64,000 bases of DNA from Crenobacter caeni (lineage in GTDB: Bacteria; Pseudomonadota; Gammaproteobacteria; Burkholderiales; Chromobacteriaceae): contig NZ_JAAGAA010000009.1 of NCBI RefSeq assembly GCF_010435965.1, forward strand, positions 62,001-126,000, given 5' to 3'. The position numbers were made by a program, and so were the translations under genes. A model generated the notes under the pieces. It was not told the origin of the DNA. It saw only the letters and a list, made by a program, of their open reading frames with translations, and searched no databases. Shown here one piece after another: positions 51,316 to 61,008 of this stretch. Numbering within the stretch: the first letter of the stretch is position 1; each line of letters opens with the position of its first letter.

Positions 51316-51547
51316 TTACTTCACCAGCACCGGCTCTTCCTCCAGCAGTGCGGCGATGCCGTCTGTAAGCTGGATCTCGCCGCCCGCGCCGGGCTGGGTG
51401 GTCAGCAGCTTGTCGAAGATGCGCGGGGTGAGGATGTAGCGGCCGATCACCGCCAGGGTGGAAGGTGCCACGTCCGGGTGCGGCTTTTCGACGATGCTGG
51501 TCACCCGCTGCTGGCCGTTATCCTTGGCGACTTCGACAATCCCGTAC
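51316..51547 (-). pseudogene. galU: Truncated galU (C-terminal fragment)
   Basis: About 76 C-terminal residues of UTP-glucose-1-phosphate uridylyltransferase: [22 protein letters not shown] through [37 protein letters not shown] full GalU is near 290-300 residues, so about three quarters (including the nucleotide-binding N-terminus) is missing. The break is exactly at the end of the IS5-family element (51548). The N-terminal part is not found on the other side of the IS within this window. A functional galU must lie elsewhere if UDP-glucose is made. Confidence 0.9.
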
Positions 51548-52585
51548 GGCTTTGTTGCACAAATCTCCTGAAGGCTAGGCTTCCCCTTTCCCCAAACGCA
51601 GTTACCCCACGCGCACCGTAACTGGCCTGCCCAACTACGTGAAGCGGTTGAGCAGTGCCGCACGAATTTGCAACTCCGCCACCTGACGTTCAAACGTCCG
51701 CGCCATGACGCGCTCACCCAGCCGTTTGAAGCAGCGCATTTTCGTTTCGACCAGGCTACGCCGGTGGTAGCCACTCCAGCGTTTCCAGATCGTCGAGCCC
51801 AGCCTGCGGGTAGCACGTAGAATTTCGTTCCGCGCCCTGGCTCCCGCGCTATCCCCCTTCCACGGTCGACCATTCTTGCGAGCCGAGATGATGGCTTCGG
51901 CGTGACGTGCCGCAATGGCCGCGTGGCAGGCTTTGGTATCGTACGCGCCGTCAGCGCTGACGCTCGCAATCGGCTCGTCAGACGGGATCTGGTTGAGTAG
52001 CTCTGGCAACATCGGGGCGTCACCCACGCCGTTACCGGTCACTTCGATCGCGCGGATCTCCAGCGTCTCTGCATCGATCCCCAGATGCACCTTGCACCAC
52101 TGGCGCCGGTATTCGGCACCGTGTTTCTTGCGCTTCCACTCACCCTCGCCGAGAAACTGGATGCCCGTGCTGTCGATCAGCAGCTGAAGCCCTCGACCGT
52201 GTTGCTGAGCCGGGATTTTAACGGCGATCGAGTGTTGGCGACGGCTGAGGGTGCTGAAATTCGGCACTTGCCAGTCCAGACCTGCCAGTTTGATCAGGCT
52301 TTCGCTCAAGCCGATGGTCTGCCTCAACGCCAAGCCAAACAGGCATTTGACGGACAGGCAGAACTGGATGGCTACATCGCTGAAGGTTGCAGAGCGGCCG
52401 GGCTTGCCGGAAGGTTCGGCCTGCCATTGAAAGTTGGTGTCAAGCCAGATCAGAAGTGAGCCGCGCGCCTTGAGCGCGGCATCATACTTGGCCCCGTTGG
52501 TCGTCTTGTAGCGGGGCGGTGCGGGTTTACTCATGTCCGGATGCTACCTGACAAGGTCAGCGAGAGGGAGTTGTGCAACAAAGCC
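51548..52585 (-). mobile_element. IS5-family (IS903-type) insertion sequence
   Basis: 1038 bp bounded by inverted ends: GGCTTTGTTGCACAA at 51548-51562 and its exact complement at 52571-52585 (15 bp perfect). It contains one intact transposase gene. The flanks (ATCCCGTAC on the left, GGTTCAAAG on the right) are not a 9-bp target duplication. The host sequence was therefore rearranged after insertion, or one side was deleted. It separates truncated galU from an IS30 remnant. Confidence 0.9.
51635..52534 (-). CDS. IS5-family (IS903-type) transposase
   Basis: 299 residues. It starts [32 protein letters not shown], typical of the IS903 group. The DDE triad is visible as [19 protein letters not shown] and [16 protein letters not shown] (Y-(2)-R-(3)-E-type signature). 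The frame is intact, so the element may be active. The gene fills most of the element, with 87 bases to the left end and 51 to the right end. Confidence 0.93.
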   Translation of the reverse strand: MSKPAPPRYKTTNGAKYDAALKARGSLLIWLDTNFQWQAEPSGKPGRSATFSDVAIQFCLSVKCLFGLALRQTIGLSESLIKLAGLDWQVPNFSTLSRRQHSIAVKIPAQQHGRGLQLLIDSTGIQFLGEGEWKRKKHGAEYRRQWCKVHLGIDAETLEIRAIEVTGNGVGDAPMLPELLNQIPSDEPIASVSADGAYDTKACHAAIAARHAEAIISARKNGRPWKGDSAGARARNEILRATRRLGSTIWKRWSGYHRRSLVETKMRCFKRLGERVMARTFERQVAELQIRAALLNRFT

Positions 52586-52668
52586 GGTTCAAAGACGATA
52601 ACTGCGCCAGATGGCTGAGGATTTGCTCAACAAGAGGGCTTGCTGCTCACTTGGCAGCAGGTTTCTAG

Positions 52669-52878
52669 AAGCATCCGTACAGCTCTTGGCAGCGGGGCTG
52701 CAACGAGCATTTGAACGGCCTGGTGCGGCAATACTTCCCGAAAGGGAAGACAGATTTCACGAAAGTGACGCAGACGGACCTGGACGAGGTCGAGCGAAAG
52801 TTGAATCATCGACCGAGAAAACGGCTTGGCTGGCATTCGCCAGCCAAGGTCTTCCACGGAAGCAAGCCCTTGAATTGA
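52669..52878 (+). pseudogene. IS30-family transposase C-terminal remnant
   Basis: A reading frame without its own start encodes HPYSSWQRGCNEHLNGLVRQ, then YFPKGKTDF, LDEVERKLNHRPRKRLGW and HSPAKVFHGSKPLN. This is the C-terminal catalytic part of IS30-family transposases. An in-frame TAG at 52666-52668 and the loss of all upstream sequence show that it is dead. The end of this element may lie near 52910, after GTTGCACTTACTTTTTGAAT. The 80 bp between the IS5-family end and the remnant (52586-52665) match nothing I recognise. Confidence 0.85.
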
Positions 52879-52958
52879 AGGGCTTGCAGGGAGTTGCACT
52901 TACTTTTTGAATCCGGCTCCAGATGCGCTTGCGCAGATGGTCGTTGGGGATACGACAG

Positions 52959-53867
52959 TTATTTCATAATTAAAAATGAAATTGCTATTGCAAACTTATC
53001 CCGTAGTCGTCGTCTCATGTGTCGTGCATGGAAAATTAACCATAATCGATCTGCAAAATTAAACCTTTCCAGTTTCTTAATTGGCGCAGCTGCACTGCTT
53101 TCACAGAATGTAGCTGTAATTAATATCTGAGATCTGTAATTTCCCGAGCGGATTTTTCTAATTCTTGATAAGGCGGCTTTAAAGCCGCTATTAACACCGA
53201 TAACATTGCTCGCATGCTGCCTATAGAGCATTGATGGCATTGGATCAATATACCATGAATATCCTTTGCTACGTGCCCATGAGTAGATAGTCCAATCATG
53301 CAAATCTATAAGAGAAGAATCATTTTTTTTGTCTCGCAATGTATTTTGTAATTCCAATGCGAATTTTTTTGTTATTACATAGGTGCAGCCAGGACCCGCT
53401 GCTTCAAACATATAGTCCCATTTTGTCTGGGGTTGTGCTTTGTTGATTAGTTCCTGCCTGCCACTAGGCCAAAATGCAGTTACATTCGAAGAGTAGCAAT
53501 CTACGTTGTGCTCTTCAATTTTCGAAATGGCAGTAAATATTTTATCTGCTGACCATATGTCGTCTTGGTCAGACAAAGAAATATAATCAAAATTTTCTAA
53601 ATTTACACTAGCCAACAGTCGGAAGAAGTTTTGCCCAGCAGATCCACTTGATTTTATGTTTTGCAAAAATGTTATCTTGGGATTTGATTTTTTGAATTCA
53701 AAAATTTTCTCAATGGTTTTATCGGTGGACATATCATCACCAATAAAAATATTAATGACATGATCATCCGGTAGGCTTTGTTTTGTTATGGATGTTATCT
53801 GCTGTATTATATGCTTTTCGCCATTGAACGAGGCGATTATAACTCCAATGTTAATTGTCTTGTTCAT
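52959..53867 (-). CDS. Glycosyltransferase family 2
   Basis: 302 residues from the ATG at 53867 (a TTG at 53873 would add two). GT-A fold: INIGVIIASFNGEKHIIQQITSI, the nucleotide-binding IFIGDDMSTDKT and the DxD-like ISLSDQDDIWSADK. The C-terminal region (LHDWTIYSWARSKGYSWYIDPMPSMLYRQH) resembles rhamnosyltransferase-like family-2 enzymes. It is the last gene of the AT-rich cluster and is strongly AT-biased. It probably adds one sugar of the repeat unit on the cytoplasmic face. The donor is not known; dTDP-rhamnose is plausible given rfbCDA (inference). Confidence 0.88.
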   Translation of the reverse strand: MNKTINIGVIIASFNGEKHIIQQITSITKQSLPDDHVINIFIGDDMSTDKTIEKIFEFKKSNPKITFLQNIKSSGSAGQNFFRLLASVNLENFDYISLSDQDDIWSADKIFTAISKIEEHNVDCYSSNVTAFWPSGRQELINKAQPQTKWDYMFEAAGPGCTYVITKKFALELQNTLRDKKNDSSLIDLHDWTIYSWARSKGYSWYIDPMPSMLYRQHASNVIGVNSGFKAALSRIRKIRSGNYRSQILITATFCESSAAAPIKKLERFNFADRLWLIFHARHMRRRLRDKFAIAISFLIMK

Positions 53868-53874
53868 GTTCAAT

Positions 53875-54780
53875 CTATTTTGATGTTTTTAAATATAGGG
53901 CGACCAATAGCTTACGAGTTACGCGAAATAATAGCAGTGGAATTAAACACAAATAGTTCCCGTTTTCAATTTTGCACATTAAAGTCAAGTCAATGCGGTT
54001 GGATTTAAGGTGTAAATGCCGGATTCCGGTAAATTTAAATTGTTGTTCGACGTGTAGAGTTGCTATATCTTTTGGTATTATTAGTCGACCAGAAATATTC
54101 CTAGTTATCGATTTATTATGGATTCTGTATTCGGCCACGTGTTCATCTATATAGCTATAGTCACCTTGTTTAATTATTCTTAGGAATAGGCTCCTATCTT
54201 CTGCTATGTATCGAGTGTCTATCCCGCCCGCTTTCATTATCGCAGAACGCCTATACATCGTTACAGGGCCAACGAGAGACCAACGGAAAAATAATTCTTT
54301 TACTACTTGTTCGCCCGATTTGTTTTTAAAGTTCGCGCCATACAACTTCTTGGCTGCATCATCACTTAATATTTTATCTTCGCCATTAATAAGTTTTGCC
54401 TTACCAAAAACAGCAGCCGTATTATCGCTCGTAAACCCTTTTAAACGTGAAGTTATACTTGCTTTGTCTAGCTTGTCATCGCTAGCACAAAATGCAATAT
54501 ATTCACCATTCGATTCGTTGACAAGAGTCGAAAGCGTTTTTGTGATTCCATTGTTTATAGTTTTTTTGTGAGATAAATTCTCAAAATAATTTTTATTATT
54601 GATAGACCAGGTTTTTATGATTTCATATGAGCTATCTGTTGATCCATCATCAATGATTATTAATTCAATGCGGCCATAATCTTGATTTTTTAATGATTCC
54701 AAGCAAGTTTTTATATATTTTTGATGATTGTAGCAAGGTACAAGTATGCTAACTAATGGTTGATTTTTTTGTGATTTCAT
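53875..54780 (-). CDS. Glycosyltransferase family 2
   Basis: 301 residues. It has PLVSILVPCYNHQKYIKTCLESLKNQ, ELIIIDDGSTDSSYEII and the DxD-like IAFCASDDKLD, then WSLVGPVTMYRRSAIMKAGG and AEDRSLFLRIIKQG. A hydrophobic C-terminus (LCLIPLLLFRVTRKLLVALY) may anchor it to the membrane. Its start overlaps the upstream gene's end by 32 bases, so they are coupled. It is AT-rich like its neighbours. Sugar specificity is unknown. Confidence 0.88.
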   Translation of the reverse strand: MKSQKNQPLVSILVPCYNHQKYIKTCLESLKNQDYGRIELIIIDDGSTDSSYEIIKTWSINNKNYFENLSHKKTINNGITKTLSTLVNESNGEYIAFCASDDKLDKASITSRLKGFTSDNTAAVFGKAKLINGEDKILSDDAAKKLYGANFKNKSGEQVVKELFFRWSLVGPVTMYRRSAIMKAGGIDTRYIAEDRSLFLRIIKQGDYSYIDEHVAEYRIHNKSITRNISGRLIIPKDIATLHVEQQFKFTGIRHLHLKSNRIDLTLMCKIENGNYLCLIPLLLFRVTRKLLVALYLKTSK

Positions 54781-55918
54781 GTATGTATTCTTTCATTTTT
54801 TCTCTATATTGATATTCGCTGTATTTTATTGTGGCTTCATGGTGGCTTTTTTCTGTGTTGTTTAATAGGGTGTTTGTTTCAATGGAATCGCAGTAGTCGA
54901 GTGTTTGTATAATGGAGGAGCACGTCAACTCTTCTATTTCAATGCCAAAATCACCTATGTCTATGCCGCATTGTTTACTTACGATTGGAATTAATCCTCC
55001 GCGGCCCATTGCCGTTATTACGGATGTCGCGATCCCTTCTGAGCAAGAAGGCAGAATGACAAAGCATGAATCATTGATAATGGATTTGAATTTTGAAGAC
55101 TCTATATTGACAAACCCATGGATGTAAATGTTTTTGCCTATCGGCAAGTTGTTTAAAAAATAAGCTTCTTTAGATGTGTGTCCGCATACGTGTAATGTCC
55201 AATCTGGTCTTTTGGAAAATGCCTCGATAGTTATGTCTAAGCCTTTGTGAAGAAGACCATAGCTGCCAAACCATAAGGCGGTTTTTCTACTTTTTTCAAT
55301 TTGCTCAAGTGATTTGTTTGTGAAATCATTATTTGTATGATAGGTGGGGTTTATGCGATATATGTTTTTACAGCCATAATCTATGAAAGTTGATATTGTG
55401 TAGTCATTCCCAATGCATATAATCGCATCGGCAGCGTTTGCCGCAATGCCCCATCGATAGTCATTTATGCGCAAAGATTCGAGTGGTAGTTTTTTATATT
55501 TATTAAAATAATCAGTTAATCTTCCTAGGGAAGCATTGTTGCACTGCCATGGATGCGATCCAGTGGCATAAAATACACGAATAGCAGGGCTGAATGTTGC
55601 GGCTGCTTGAAATAAAGGAATTCCTTCTCCTATTATAAGATCGTACTTGGATAAGTCTAGTTTGCTAAATCTGTTATTGTTTTCGATGTCAACGTTATAA
55701 CCTAGTTCATCAAGGGCATTGGCCATGAATACAGATTCTTGATAGTTGGAGTGAGGCGTATAATTTTTCTTTTTGAAATGATAAGTGCTATATGAAATAA
55801 GTGCAGATTTGTTGTGTTTTTTATTGAATATGTTCAATATGGGGCGCTGAAAAATTCTTTCATAGATTGTCACAAAAGTTTGTTGTTTTTTTAACATTTC
55901 GATTATTTGCTGTAGCAT
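54749..55918 (-). CDS. Glycosyltransferase group 1 (GT4-like)
   Basis: 389 residues. A GT-B-like protein: the C-terminal half has ALWFGSYGLLHKGLDITIEAFSKRPDWTLHVCG, IYIHGFVNIESSKFKSII and the donor-binding CFVILPSCSEGIATSVITAMGRGGLIPIVS. The N-terminal half is diverged. It overlaps the next gene by 32 bases and touches wzx by one base, so the cluster is one transcription unit. AT-rich throughout. Donor and acceptor are unknown. Confidence 0.85.
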   Translation of the reverse strand: MLQQIIEMLKKQQTFVTIYERIFQRPILNIFNKKHNKSALISYSTYHFKKKNYTPHSNYQESVFMANALDELGYNVDIENNNRFSKLDLSKYDLIIGEGIPLFQAAATFSPAIRVFYATGSHPWQCNNASLGRLTDYFNKYKKLPLESLRINDYRWGIAANAADAIICIGNDYTISTFIDYGCKNIYRINPTYHTNNDFTNKSLEQIEKSRKTALWFGSYGLLHKGLDITIEAFSKRPDWTLHVCGHTSKEAYFLNNLPIGKNIYIHGFVNIESSKFKSIINDSCFVILPSCSEGIATSVITAMGRGGLIPIVSKQCGIDIGDFGIEIEELTCSSIIQTLDYCDSIETNTLLNNTEKSHHEATIKYSEYQYREKMKEYIHEITKKSTIS

Positions 55919-57138
55919 TACTTTTTTTCTCGGGTATGTATTATGTATAGTATAGATATGGAGGCGCTAGTGGCCCAGCCAATAGCTTGGCCGTATATGC
56001 CAGACTCCCATCCGGTGTTTAACTTTATTGTTAAAAAGCAAACCAAGGCTGAGGCAGTCCATTTAAGTGAGTATGCAATGCCTTTGCCATTTTTGATAAT
56101 GAATGTTGAAAGTGAGAAGTCAACGAATATTATGGGTGTAATTAGTATTGCAATGTTTAGGATTTCGGATGCCTGATTAAAGGAAAGGCCGAATATTAAA
56201 TTTATTAATTTGGTAGATATTAGCTGCGACAATAGTACTATCACAAGGGATGCAATCAGTAGTACGAGCGTTAGCTTAGTTATGTTTTTTAATGCTGAAT
56301 TTTTATTGTTGTAAACCATGCTTGGCGCTAGGATCGCTATGAAAAGTGTTGCTAGTGTTGGTATCAAATCAAAAATGCTCATTGCGGCAGTATAATGCCC
56401 GTATATTTCACTTTGTATTTTGTCTTTTAGCATTAGCCTATCCATTCTCATGAATGCATACATGAATATTAGTCCTGGCCAAAATTTGATTCCATCAATT
56501 AATAGTTTTGTGGCTATTGTTTTTTTGTAGTCCGTTAAGTTAAACCTGTATAGGGTATTGAGTTTTTTGTAAATATAAACGCAGGCAGTTGATGTGATTG
56601 CAGGCTCTACCAGGGATGCCAAGACAATGGCATTGTGGTTGAGTTCCAATTTTATGGCTGTATATATAAATGCTGTTTTCGCTAGTGATGCAGATATCCT
56701 AAATAAAGATGCTTTGTGTGTATTTCCAGTGGTATCTGAAAGGAATCTGAAAATGCCTAGGGGCTCTGAATATAGTATTGTTATTAATAATATGAATATA
56801 AAAGAAAAGCTTTCGCTGTTATTTGATTGCAGATATGTGTAAATTAATAATGTTATGTATACGGTGAATGATATAGCTGCCCGTAAAATTATAGAAGATG
56901 TTATGTATCTTTTATTTACGTCGCCCTTGCTGTTTAGTAATCTGTAGAATATTTCACCTGGAAAAAGCCAAGTTAAGCTGGTAGCTACTATTAAGACAGA
57001 TAGAGCGTATTGGTATGATCCAAAACTACTGACGCCAAAGTATTTAGCAATCCACCCTACGGTAATCATGGATAGTGTAAGTTGGACAAGCTTGTCTATT
57101 AGAGCCCAGGCAATGTTAACTATGTGATGCTTTGTCAT
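55918..57138 (-). CDS. wzx: Wzx-type O-antigen flippase
   Basis: 406 residues with about 12 hydrophobic spans. The N-terminal NIAWALIDKLVQLTLSMITVGWIAKYFGVSSFGSYQYALS is typical of Wzx/RfbX-type polysaccharide transporters. It flips the undecaprenyl-linked repeat unit to the periplasmic side. It shares one base with the genes on each side (55918 and 57138). AT-rich, as wzx genes usually are. Confidence 0.88.
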   Translation of the reverse strand: MTKHHIVNIAWALIDKLVQLTLSMITVGWIAKYFGVSSFGSYQYALSVLIVATSLTWLFPGEIFYRLLNSKGDVNKRYITSSIILRAAISFTVYITLLIYTYLQSNNSESFSFIFILLITILYSEPLGIFRFLSDTTGNTHKASLFRISASLAKTAFIYTAIKLELNHNAIVLASLVEPAITSTACVYIYKKLNTLYRFNLTDYKKTIATKLLIDGIKFWPGLIFMYAFMRMDRLMLKDKIQSEIYGHYTAAMSIFDLIPTLATLFIAILAPSMVYNNKNSALKNITKLTLVLLIASLVIVLLSQLISTKLINLIFGLSFNQASEILNIAILITPIIFVDFSLSTFIIKNGKGIAYSLKWTASALVCFLTIKLNTGWESGIYGQAIGWATSASISILYIIHTREKK

Positions 57139-58313
57139 TAATTGTTATTCTTTGCAGGATGTTTTTTGCTGTACCAAATTAATAAAAATTGAAATATTAT
57201 TGGAAGGGAAAGCAGCGGGTTGAAGAAGATTAAATAAAATACAGATTGTGCAATGATTGCATATTCCATGCAGTCTCTATTGTTTTTTATCCTGCACCAC
57301 TTGTATGAGGAGATCAGTCCAAGTAGTATGTTGAAAATTATTATTCCATGTGTCCCTAGGTCATTTACAATTGGTGCGTAGCCTGTGCTCATATTAAATG
57401 ATTCATGTACCAATATGTCAGTGGCCAAATCGGATTCTGCAAAAATAAATTTTTTTAAAACATTTGGCACCAAGCCTGATAATGTATTTGTCAATGAATA
57501 GTTTATGTGGCTAGTGTTTGCTATGTTTAATAAGTTATTAAAAGGTGTTGTTAGGTACATGTACGACCAAGTAAATTCGTTCGGAATCCATGCGGGGTAA
57601 TTTTCATTTATTTCAGCAAGCTCCATAAAAGAATTACTTGTTCCTTCATTAAAGGATCTTATGTTTCCAAGAGTTCCGAATATAAATGAAATAGTTATTG
57701 CTGCCATCGTTAATTTAACAAAGGTGATTACTTTTAAATTATTTGTTTTATATAGATATACAAAAAACAATTGTACGATAGATACCATTACTAAAAATCT
57801 ACTAAACATACATAGCATCCATATGAATAGAAAAATTATTTTATTAAGGTCCTTTTTTTCTTCAATATATTTTATGAAATAAACCATCAAAAGATATAGG
57901 TTTATGGAGTTAAGTATTCCATGTAGTCCAGAATAGCCATAATCTGCATAACCCCTACTGTCACCGGTTATGGCCCATGTAAGTGGGACTCCTTGCAAGG
58001 TAATGGCTTCAAATGTACTTCCAATTATTAGTGTGGTTAACAGTATTTTGATTTTTTTATTACTTATGGTTTGTGTTGTTATTGATTTTTTTGGTGGTGG
58101 TGTGAGCTTTTTATTTTTTGTTTTTAACAGTCCTGCTTGAGTTCCAACAATGGAGCCGAAAAGAAATGGTGTTATAAGATATATTATATAAAAGCTTATA
58201 TATTCTTCTGGGTTAAATATTAAAATGTTTGACCATTTTCCGGAGTAGAGGGCTATTACGGTAGACCAAACAATGAAAAATATAATAAATGGGTGCGTTA
58301 TAATTTTATTCAT
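57138..58313 (-). CDS. wzy: Wzy-type O-antigen polymerase
   Basis: 391 residues with about 10-11 hydrophobic spans and a large loop (about residues 215-300) between late helices, as in Wzy polymerases. There is little recognisable sequence, which is normal for wzy. The call rests on topology, AT-rich composition and position beside wzx and glycosyltransferases. It would join repeat units in the periplasm. It is the first gene of the AT-rich minus-strand set and starts right beside the decayed IS. Confidence 0.8.
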   Translation of the reverse strand: MNKIITHPFIIFFIVWSTVIALYSGKWSNILIFNPEEYISFYIIYLITPFLFGSIVGTQAGLLKTKNKKLTPPPKKSITTQTISNKKIKILLTTLIIGSTFEAITLQGVPLTWAITGDSRGYADYGYSGLHGILNSINLYLLMVYFIKYIEEKKDLNKIIFLFIWMLCMFSRFLVMVSIVQLFFVYLYKTNNLKVITFVKLTMAAITISFIFGTLGNIRSFNEGTSNSFMELAEINENYPAWIPNEFTWSYMYLTTPFNNLLNIANTSHINYSLTNTLSGLVPNVLKKFIFAESDLATDILVHESFNMSTGYAPIVNDLGTHGIIIFNILLGLISSYKWCRIKNNRDCMEYAIIAQSVFYLIFFNPLLSLPIIFQFLLIWYSKKHPAKNNN

Positions 58314-58328
58314 TTGCGATATTTTTTA

Positions 58329-59275
58329 TCATGGGGACGCGCTGAAAAAATACGCTCCAGCGCGGCACAGCGTCATCAACTGCGCGGCTTTCTTGGCCAG
58401 CCCCCGGTAACGGACTTTCTTCAAGCCAAACCGGTTCTTGATGATATGGAAGGGATGCTCAACCTTGGCACGGATGCGGACCTTGATGATTTCAAGCTGA
58501 TCACGCAACCGGTCGATTTCCTTGCCCATGTCCAGTGCGCGCCGCTTGCCGGGCCGCATCGCGATATTCCAGCGTACCTTGCCCTGGGCTTCCGGCCGTT
58601 TGCCAGCACCTTGATAGCCGGCATCCCCGTAGCCCTCCTGCTCGTCGCCATGTAGCAGTGCTTGTGCCTGGGTGACGTCATTCACGTTCGCCGTCGTGCC
58701 GATGACCGTGTGCACCAAGCCAGAGGCGGCATCCACCCCGATGTGTGCCTTCATGCCGAAGTGCCACTGTTGCCCTTCTTGGTCTGATGCATCTTGGGGT
58801 CGCGCTCGCCCTTCGCGTTCTTGGTTGAGGACGGTGCCGCGATGATCGTGGCGTCAACTATGGTGCCTTCGCGCAACATCAGGCCTTGGCTGGCCAGATG
58901 TGCTTTGATCGTGGCGAAGATGGTTTCGGTCAACTGATGCGTTTCGAGCAGGCGGCGGAACTTGAGCAGGGTGGTCGCATCGGGCGCCGACTCACGCCCT
59001 AGGTCGAGACCGACAAACTGACGGATGGCCCTTACTGTCGTAGAGCGCATCTTCTATACCCTCGTCGGACAGCCCCGGGCTCTGCTGCACGATGTACATG
59101 CGCAGCATCTTTTTCAGACGGATCGGCGGCGCCCGCCACCTTTCGGGTAGAACGGCGTCAGCGCCGCAAGCAGCTCGGACCACGGGGTGATTCGTTCCAG
59201 CTCTGCCAGGAAACGCTCACGCCGCGTTGTCTTGCGCTTCGCGGCATACTCCAGATCAGCAAAACTCTTCTGCAT
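58329..59275 (-). pseudogene. Frameshifted IS5-group transposase
   Basis: A decayed transposase in four segments: MQKSFADLEYAAKRKTTRRE...LTPFYPKGGG (59275-about 59130), PPIRLKKMLRMYIVQQSPGLSDEGIEDALYDS (to about 59045), AIRQFVGLDLGRESAPDATTLLKFRRLLE...HQTKKGN (to about 58765), then WHFGMKAHIGVDAASGLVHT...AGAYFFSASP (to 58329). Frames alternate, explained by three single-base indels: a lost C near 59130, an extra G near 59035 and a lost C near 58772. This is the IS5 subgroup, different from the IS903-type at 51548. Clear terminal repeats were not found. It is GC-rich, unlike the cluster it abuts. Confidence 0.85.
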
Positions 59276-59455
59276 CGGTCCGACCCATCCACATTCGTTC
59301 TCACTGCACAGATTTTCGCATTGCATCATGCGTCCGACACATCTCTGTCCGGATTAAATCAGCATGTCCTTAGCTATTGAGTCAATGATGATGTTTTGCC
59401 GTGAAACAGGCAAATCATGGCTTAATTTCGCGACATTGAGCTGTTCTGCGCAAGA

Positions 59456-60556
59456 TTACACCGAGCAAGCCCGTGCCGCGGCAATCGCTATGGAAACTTG
59501 TTCGTCATTCATGGTTGGTCCCATTGGCAGGCTGAGCACCTGCTGATGGATGCGTTCGGCGATCGGGAAGTCACCTTGCCGGTAAGCGAGCCCGGCGTAG
59601 GCCGGCTGCAGGTGCGGCGGGATCGGGTAGTGGATCATGGTGCCGATGCCATGCGCGGCCAATTGCTGCTGCAACTCGTCCCGCTTGGCGCTGCGCACAA
59701 CGTACAAGTGCCACACAGGGGTGGTGTCCGCCAATACCGTGGGCAGGGTCAGGCTGCAATCCTGCAGGCCTTGCTGGTACTGTGCGGCGATCTCCTGGCG
59801 ACGGCGGGTTTCGGCATCGAGATGCGGCAACTTGACGCGCAACAGCGCCGCCTGCAATTCGTCCAGCCGGCAATTGAAGCCCTGTAGTTCGTTGTGGTAC
59901 TTCTGCTGGGAGCCGTAGTTGGCGAGGACGCGTACCTTGTCGGCGAGTGCTGCATCGTGGGTGGTGACCGCGCCGGCGTCGCCCAAGGCCCCAAGATTCT
60001 TGCCAGGGTAGAAACTGAAGCCGGCGGCGTGGCCGAGGCTGCCAACCTTGCGCCCCTTGTACAGCGCACCATGTGCCTGCGCCGCATCTTCGATCACTTT
60101 CAGGCCGTGCCTGTCGGCGATGGCCATGATCGCGTCCATATCCGCCGGTTGGCCGTACAGGTGGACGGCGATGATGGCGCGGGTGCGCGGGGTGATCGCC
60201 GCCTCGATGCGGGCAGGGTCGATATTGCATGTGGCTTCGTCCGGCTCGACCGGCACCGGCGTCGCGCCGGCGTAGGTGGCGGCCAGCCAGGTGGCAATAT
60301 AGGTGTTGGACGGGACGATCACCTCGTCCCCCTCACCGATCCCCCACGCACGCAGGATCAGGTGCAGCGCGTCCAGGCCGTTGCTGACACCCACGGCGTG
60401 CGGCGTGCCGCAATAGTCGGCAAATTCCTGTTCGAAGGCCTTGACCTCTTGGCCGAGGATATACCAGCCGGAATCCAGCACGCGTTCAAAGGCTGCTTTC
60501 AATTCGTCACGGTGGGCGAGGTTTATGGCCTTGAGGTCGAGAAAGGTAATGTTCAT
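59456..60556 (-). CDS. fdtB: dTDP-3-amino-3,6-dideoxyhexose transaminase
   Basis: 366 residues, DegT/DnrJ/EryC1 family. It starts [48 protein letters not shown] and has the PLP Lys in [19 protein letters not shown]. With the adjacent ketoisomerase it would convert dTDP-3-keto-6-deoxyhexose to the 3-amino sugar, the FdtB (Fuc3N) or QdtB (Qui3N) step. It overlaps the acetyltransferase stop (ATGA). It has normal GC content, unlike the cluster beyond the IS. Between its stop and the IS remnant (59276-59455) no gene was seen. Confidence 0.9.
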   Translation of the reverse strand: MNITFLDLKAINLAHRDELKAAFERVLDSGWYILGQEVKAFEQEFADYCGTPHAVGVSNGLDALHLILRAWGIGEGDEVIVPSNTYIATWLAATYAGATPVPVEPDEATCNIDPARIEAAITPRTRAIIAVHLYGQPADMDAIMAIADRHGLKVIEDAAQAHGALYKGRKVGSLGHAAGFSFYPGKNLGALGDAGAVTTHDAALADKVRVLANYGSQQKYHNELQGFNCRLDELQAALLRVKLPHLDAETRRRQEIAAQYQQGLQDCSLTLPTVLADTTPVWHLYVVRSAKRDELQQQLAAHGIGTMIHYPIPPHLQPAYAGLAYRQGDFPIAERIHQQVLSLPMGPTMNDEQVSIAIAAARACSV

Positions 60557-61008
60557 TTTAAGTAGCGGATAATTTTTGCAGGATTGCCGATTACGAGTGC
60601 ATAGTCGGGTACATCTTTGGTAACGACACTACCAGCACCTACCATTGCGCCTGTTCCGATGGTGATGCCTGGAAGAATAGTTGCGTTCGCACCAATCGAA
60701 GCCGACTGCTTGATCAGTGTTCTTGAAAATTCGTCAGGATAATTCTTGGATCGCGGGTACTTGTCGTTTGAGAAGGTAACATTCGGACCAATGAAGACAT
60801 CGTCTTCAACGGTGGTTCCATCCCATAGCTGAACGCCACATTTGACGGTTACTCGATGGCCGATATCTACGTCGTTCTCAAAAAAACAGTGGGAACAGAT
60901 GTTGCAGTCATCTCCAATCCTTGCTTTGGGCAAAATGACTACAAACTGCCAAACATTGGTGTTTGTGCCTATTTGGCTAGACTGGACATCACTGAGTGGA
61001 TGAATCAT
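60553..61008 (-). CDS. Hexapeptide-repeat sugar N-acetyltransferase
   Basis: 151 residues from the ATG at 61008. A left-handed beta-helix enzyme: [63 protein letters not shown] and [37 protein letters not shown]. It would acetylate the 3-amino group made by FdtB, as FdtC or QdtC do, giving dTDP-Fuc3NAc or Qui3NAc. The frame is open to 61059, but that start would lie deep in fdtA; 61008 gives a 20-base overlap. It is somewhat less GC-rich than fdtB. Confidence 0.85.
   Translation of the reverse strand: MIHPLSDVQSSQIGTNTNVWQFVVILPKARIGDDCNICSHCFFENDVDIGHRVTVKCGVQLWDGTTVEDDVFIGPNVTFSNDKYPRSKNYPDEFSRTLIKQSASIGANATILPGITIGTGAMVGAGSVVTKDVPDYALVIGNPAKIIRYLK

Noticed and set aside
51316-52023. A 235-codon minus-strand frame joining galU to IS sequence
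   Set aside because: Only the last about 76 codons resemble GalU; the rest reads the IS in a wrong frame and is chance.
51539-52594. A 9-bp target duplication around the IS903-type element
   Set aside because: The flanks ATCCCGTAC and GGTTCAAAG differ, so no duplication can be claimed.
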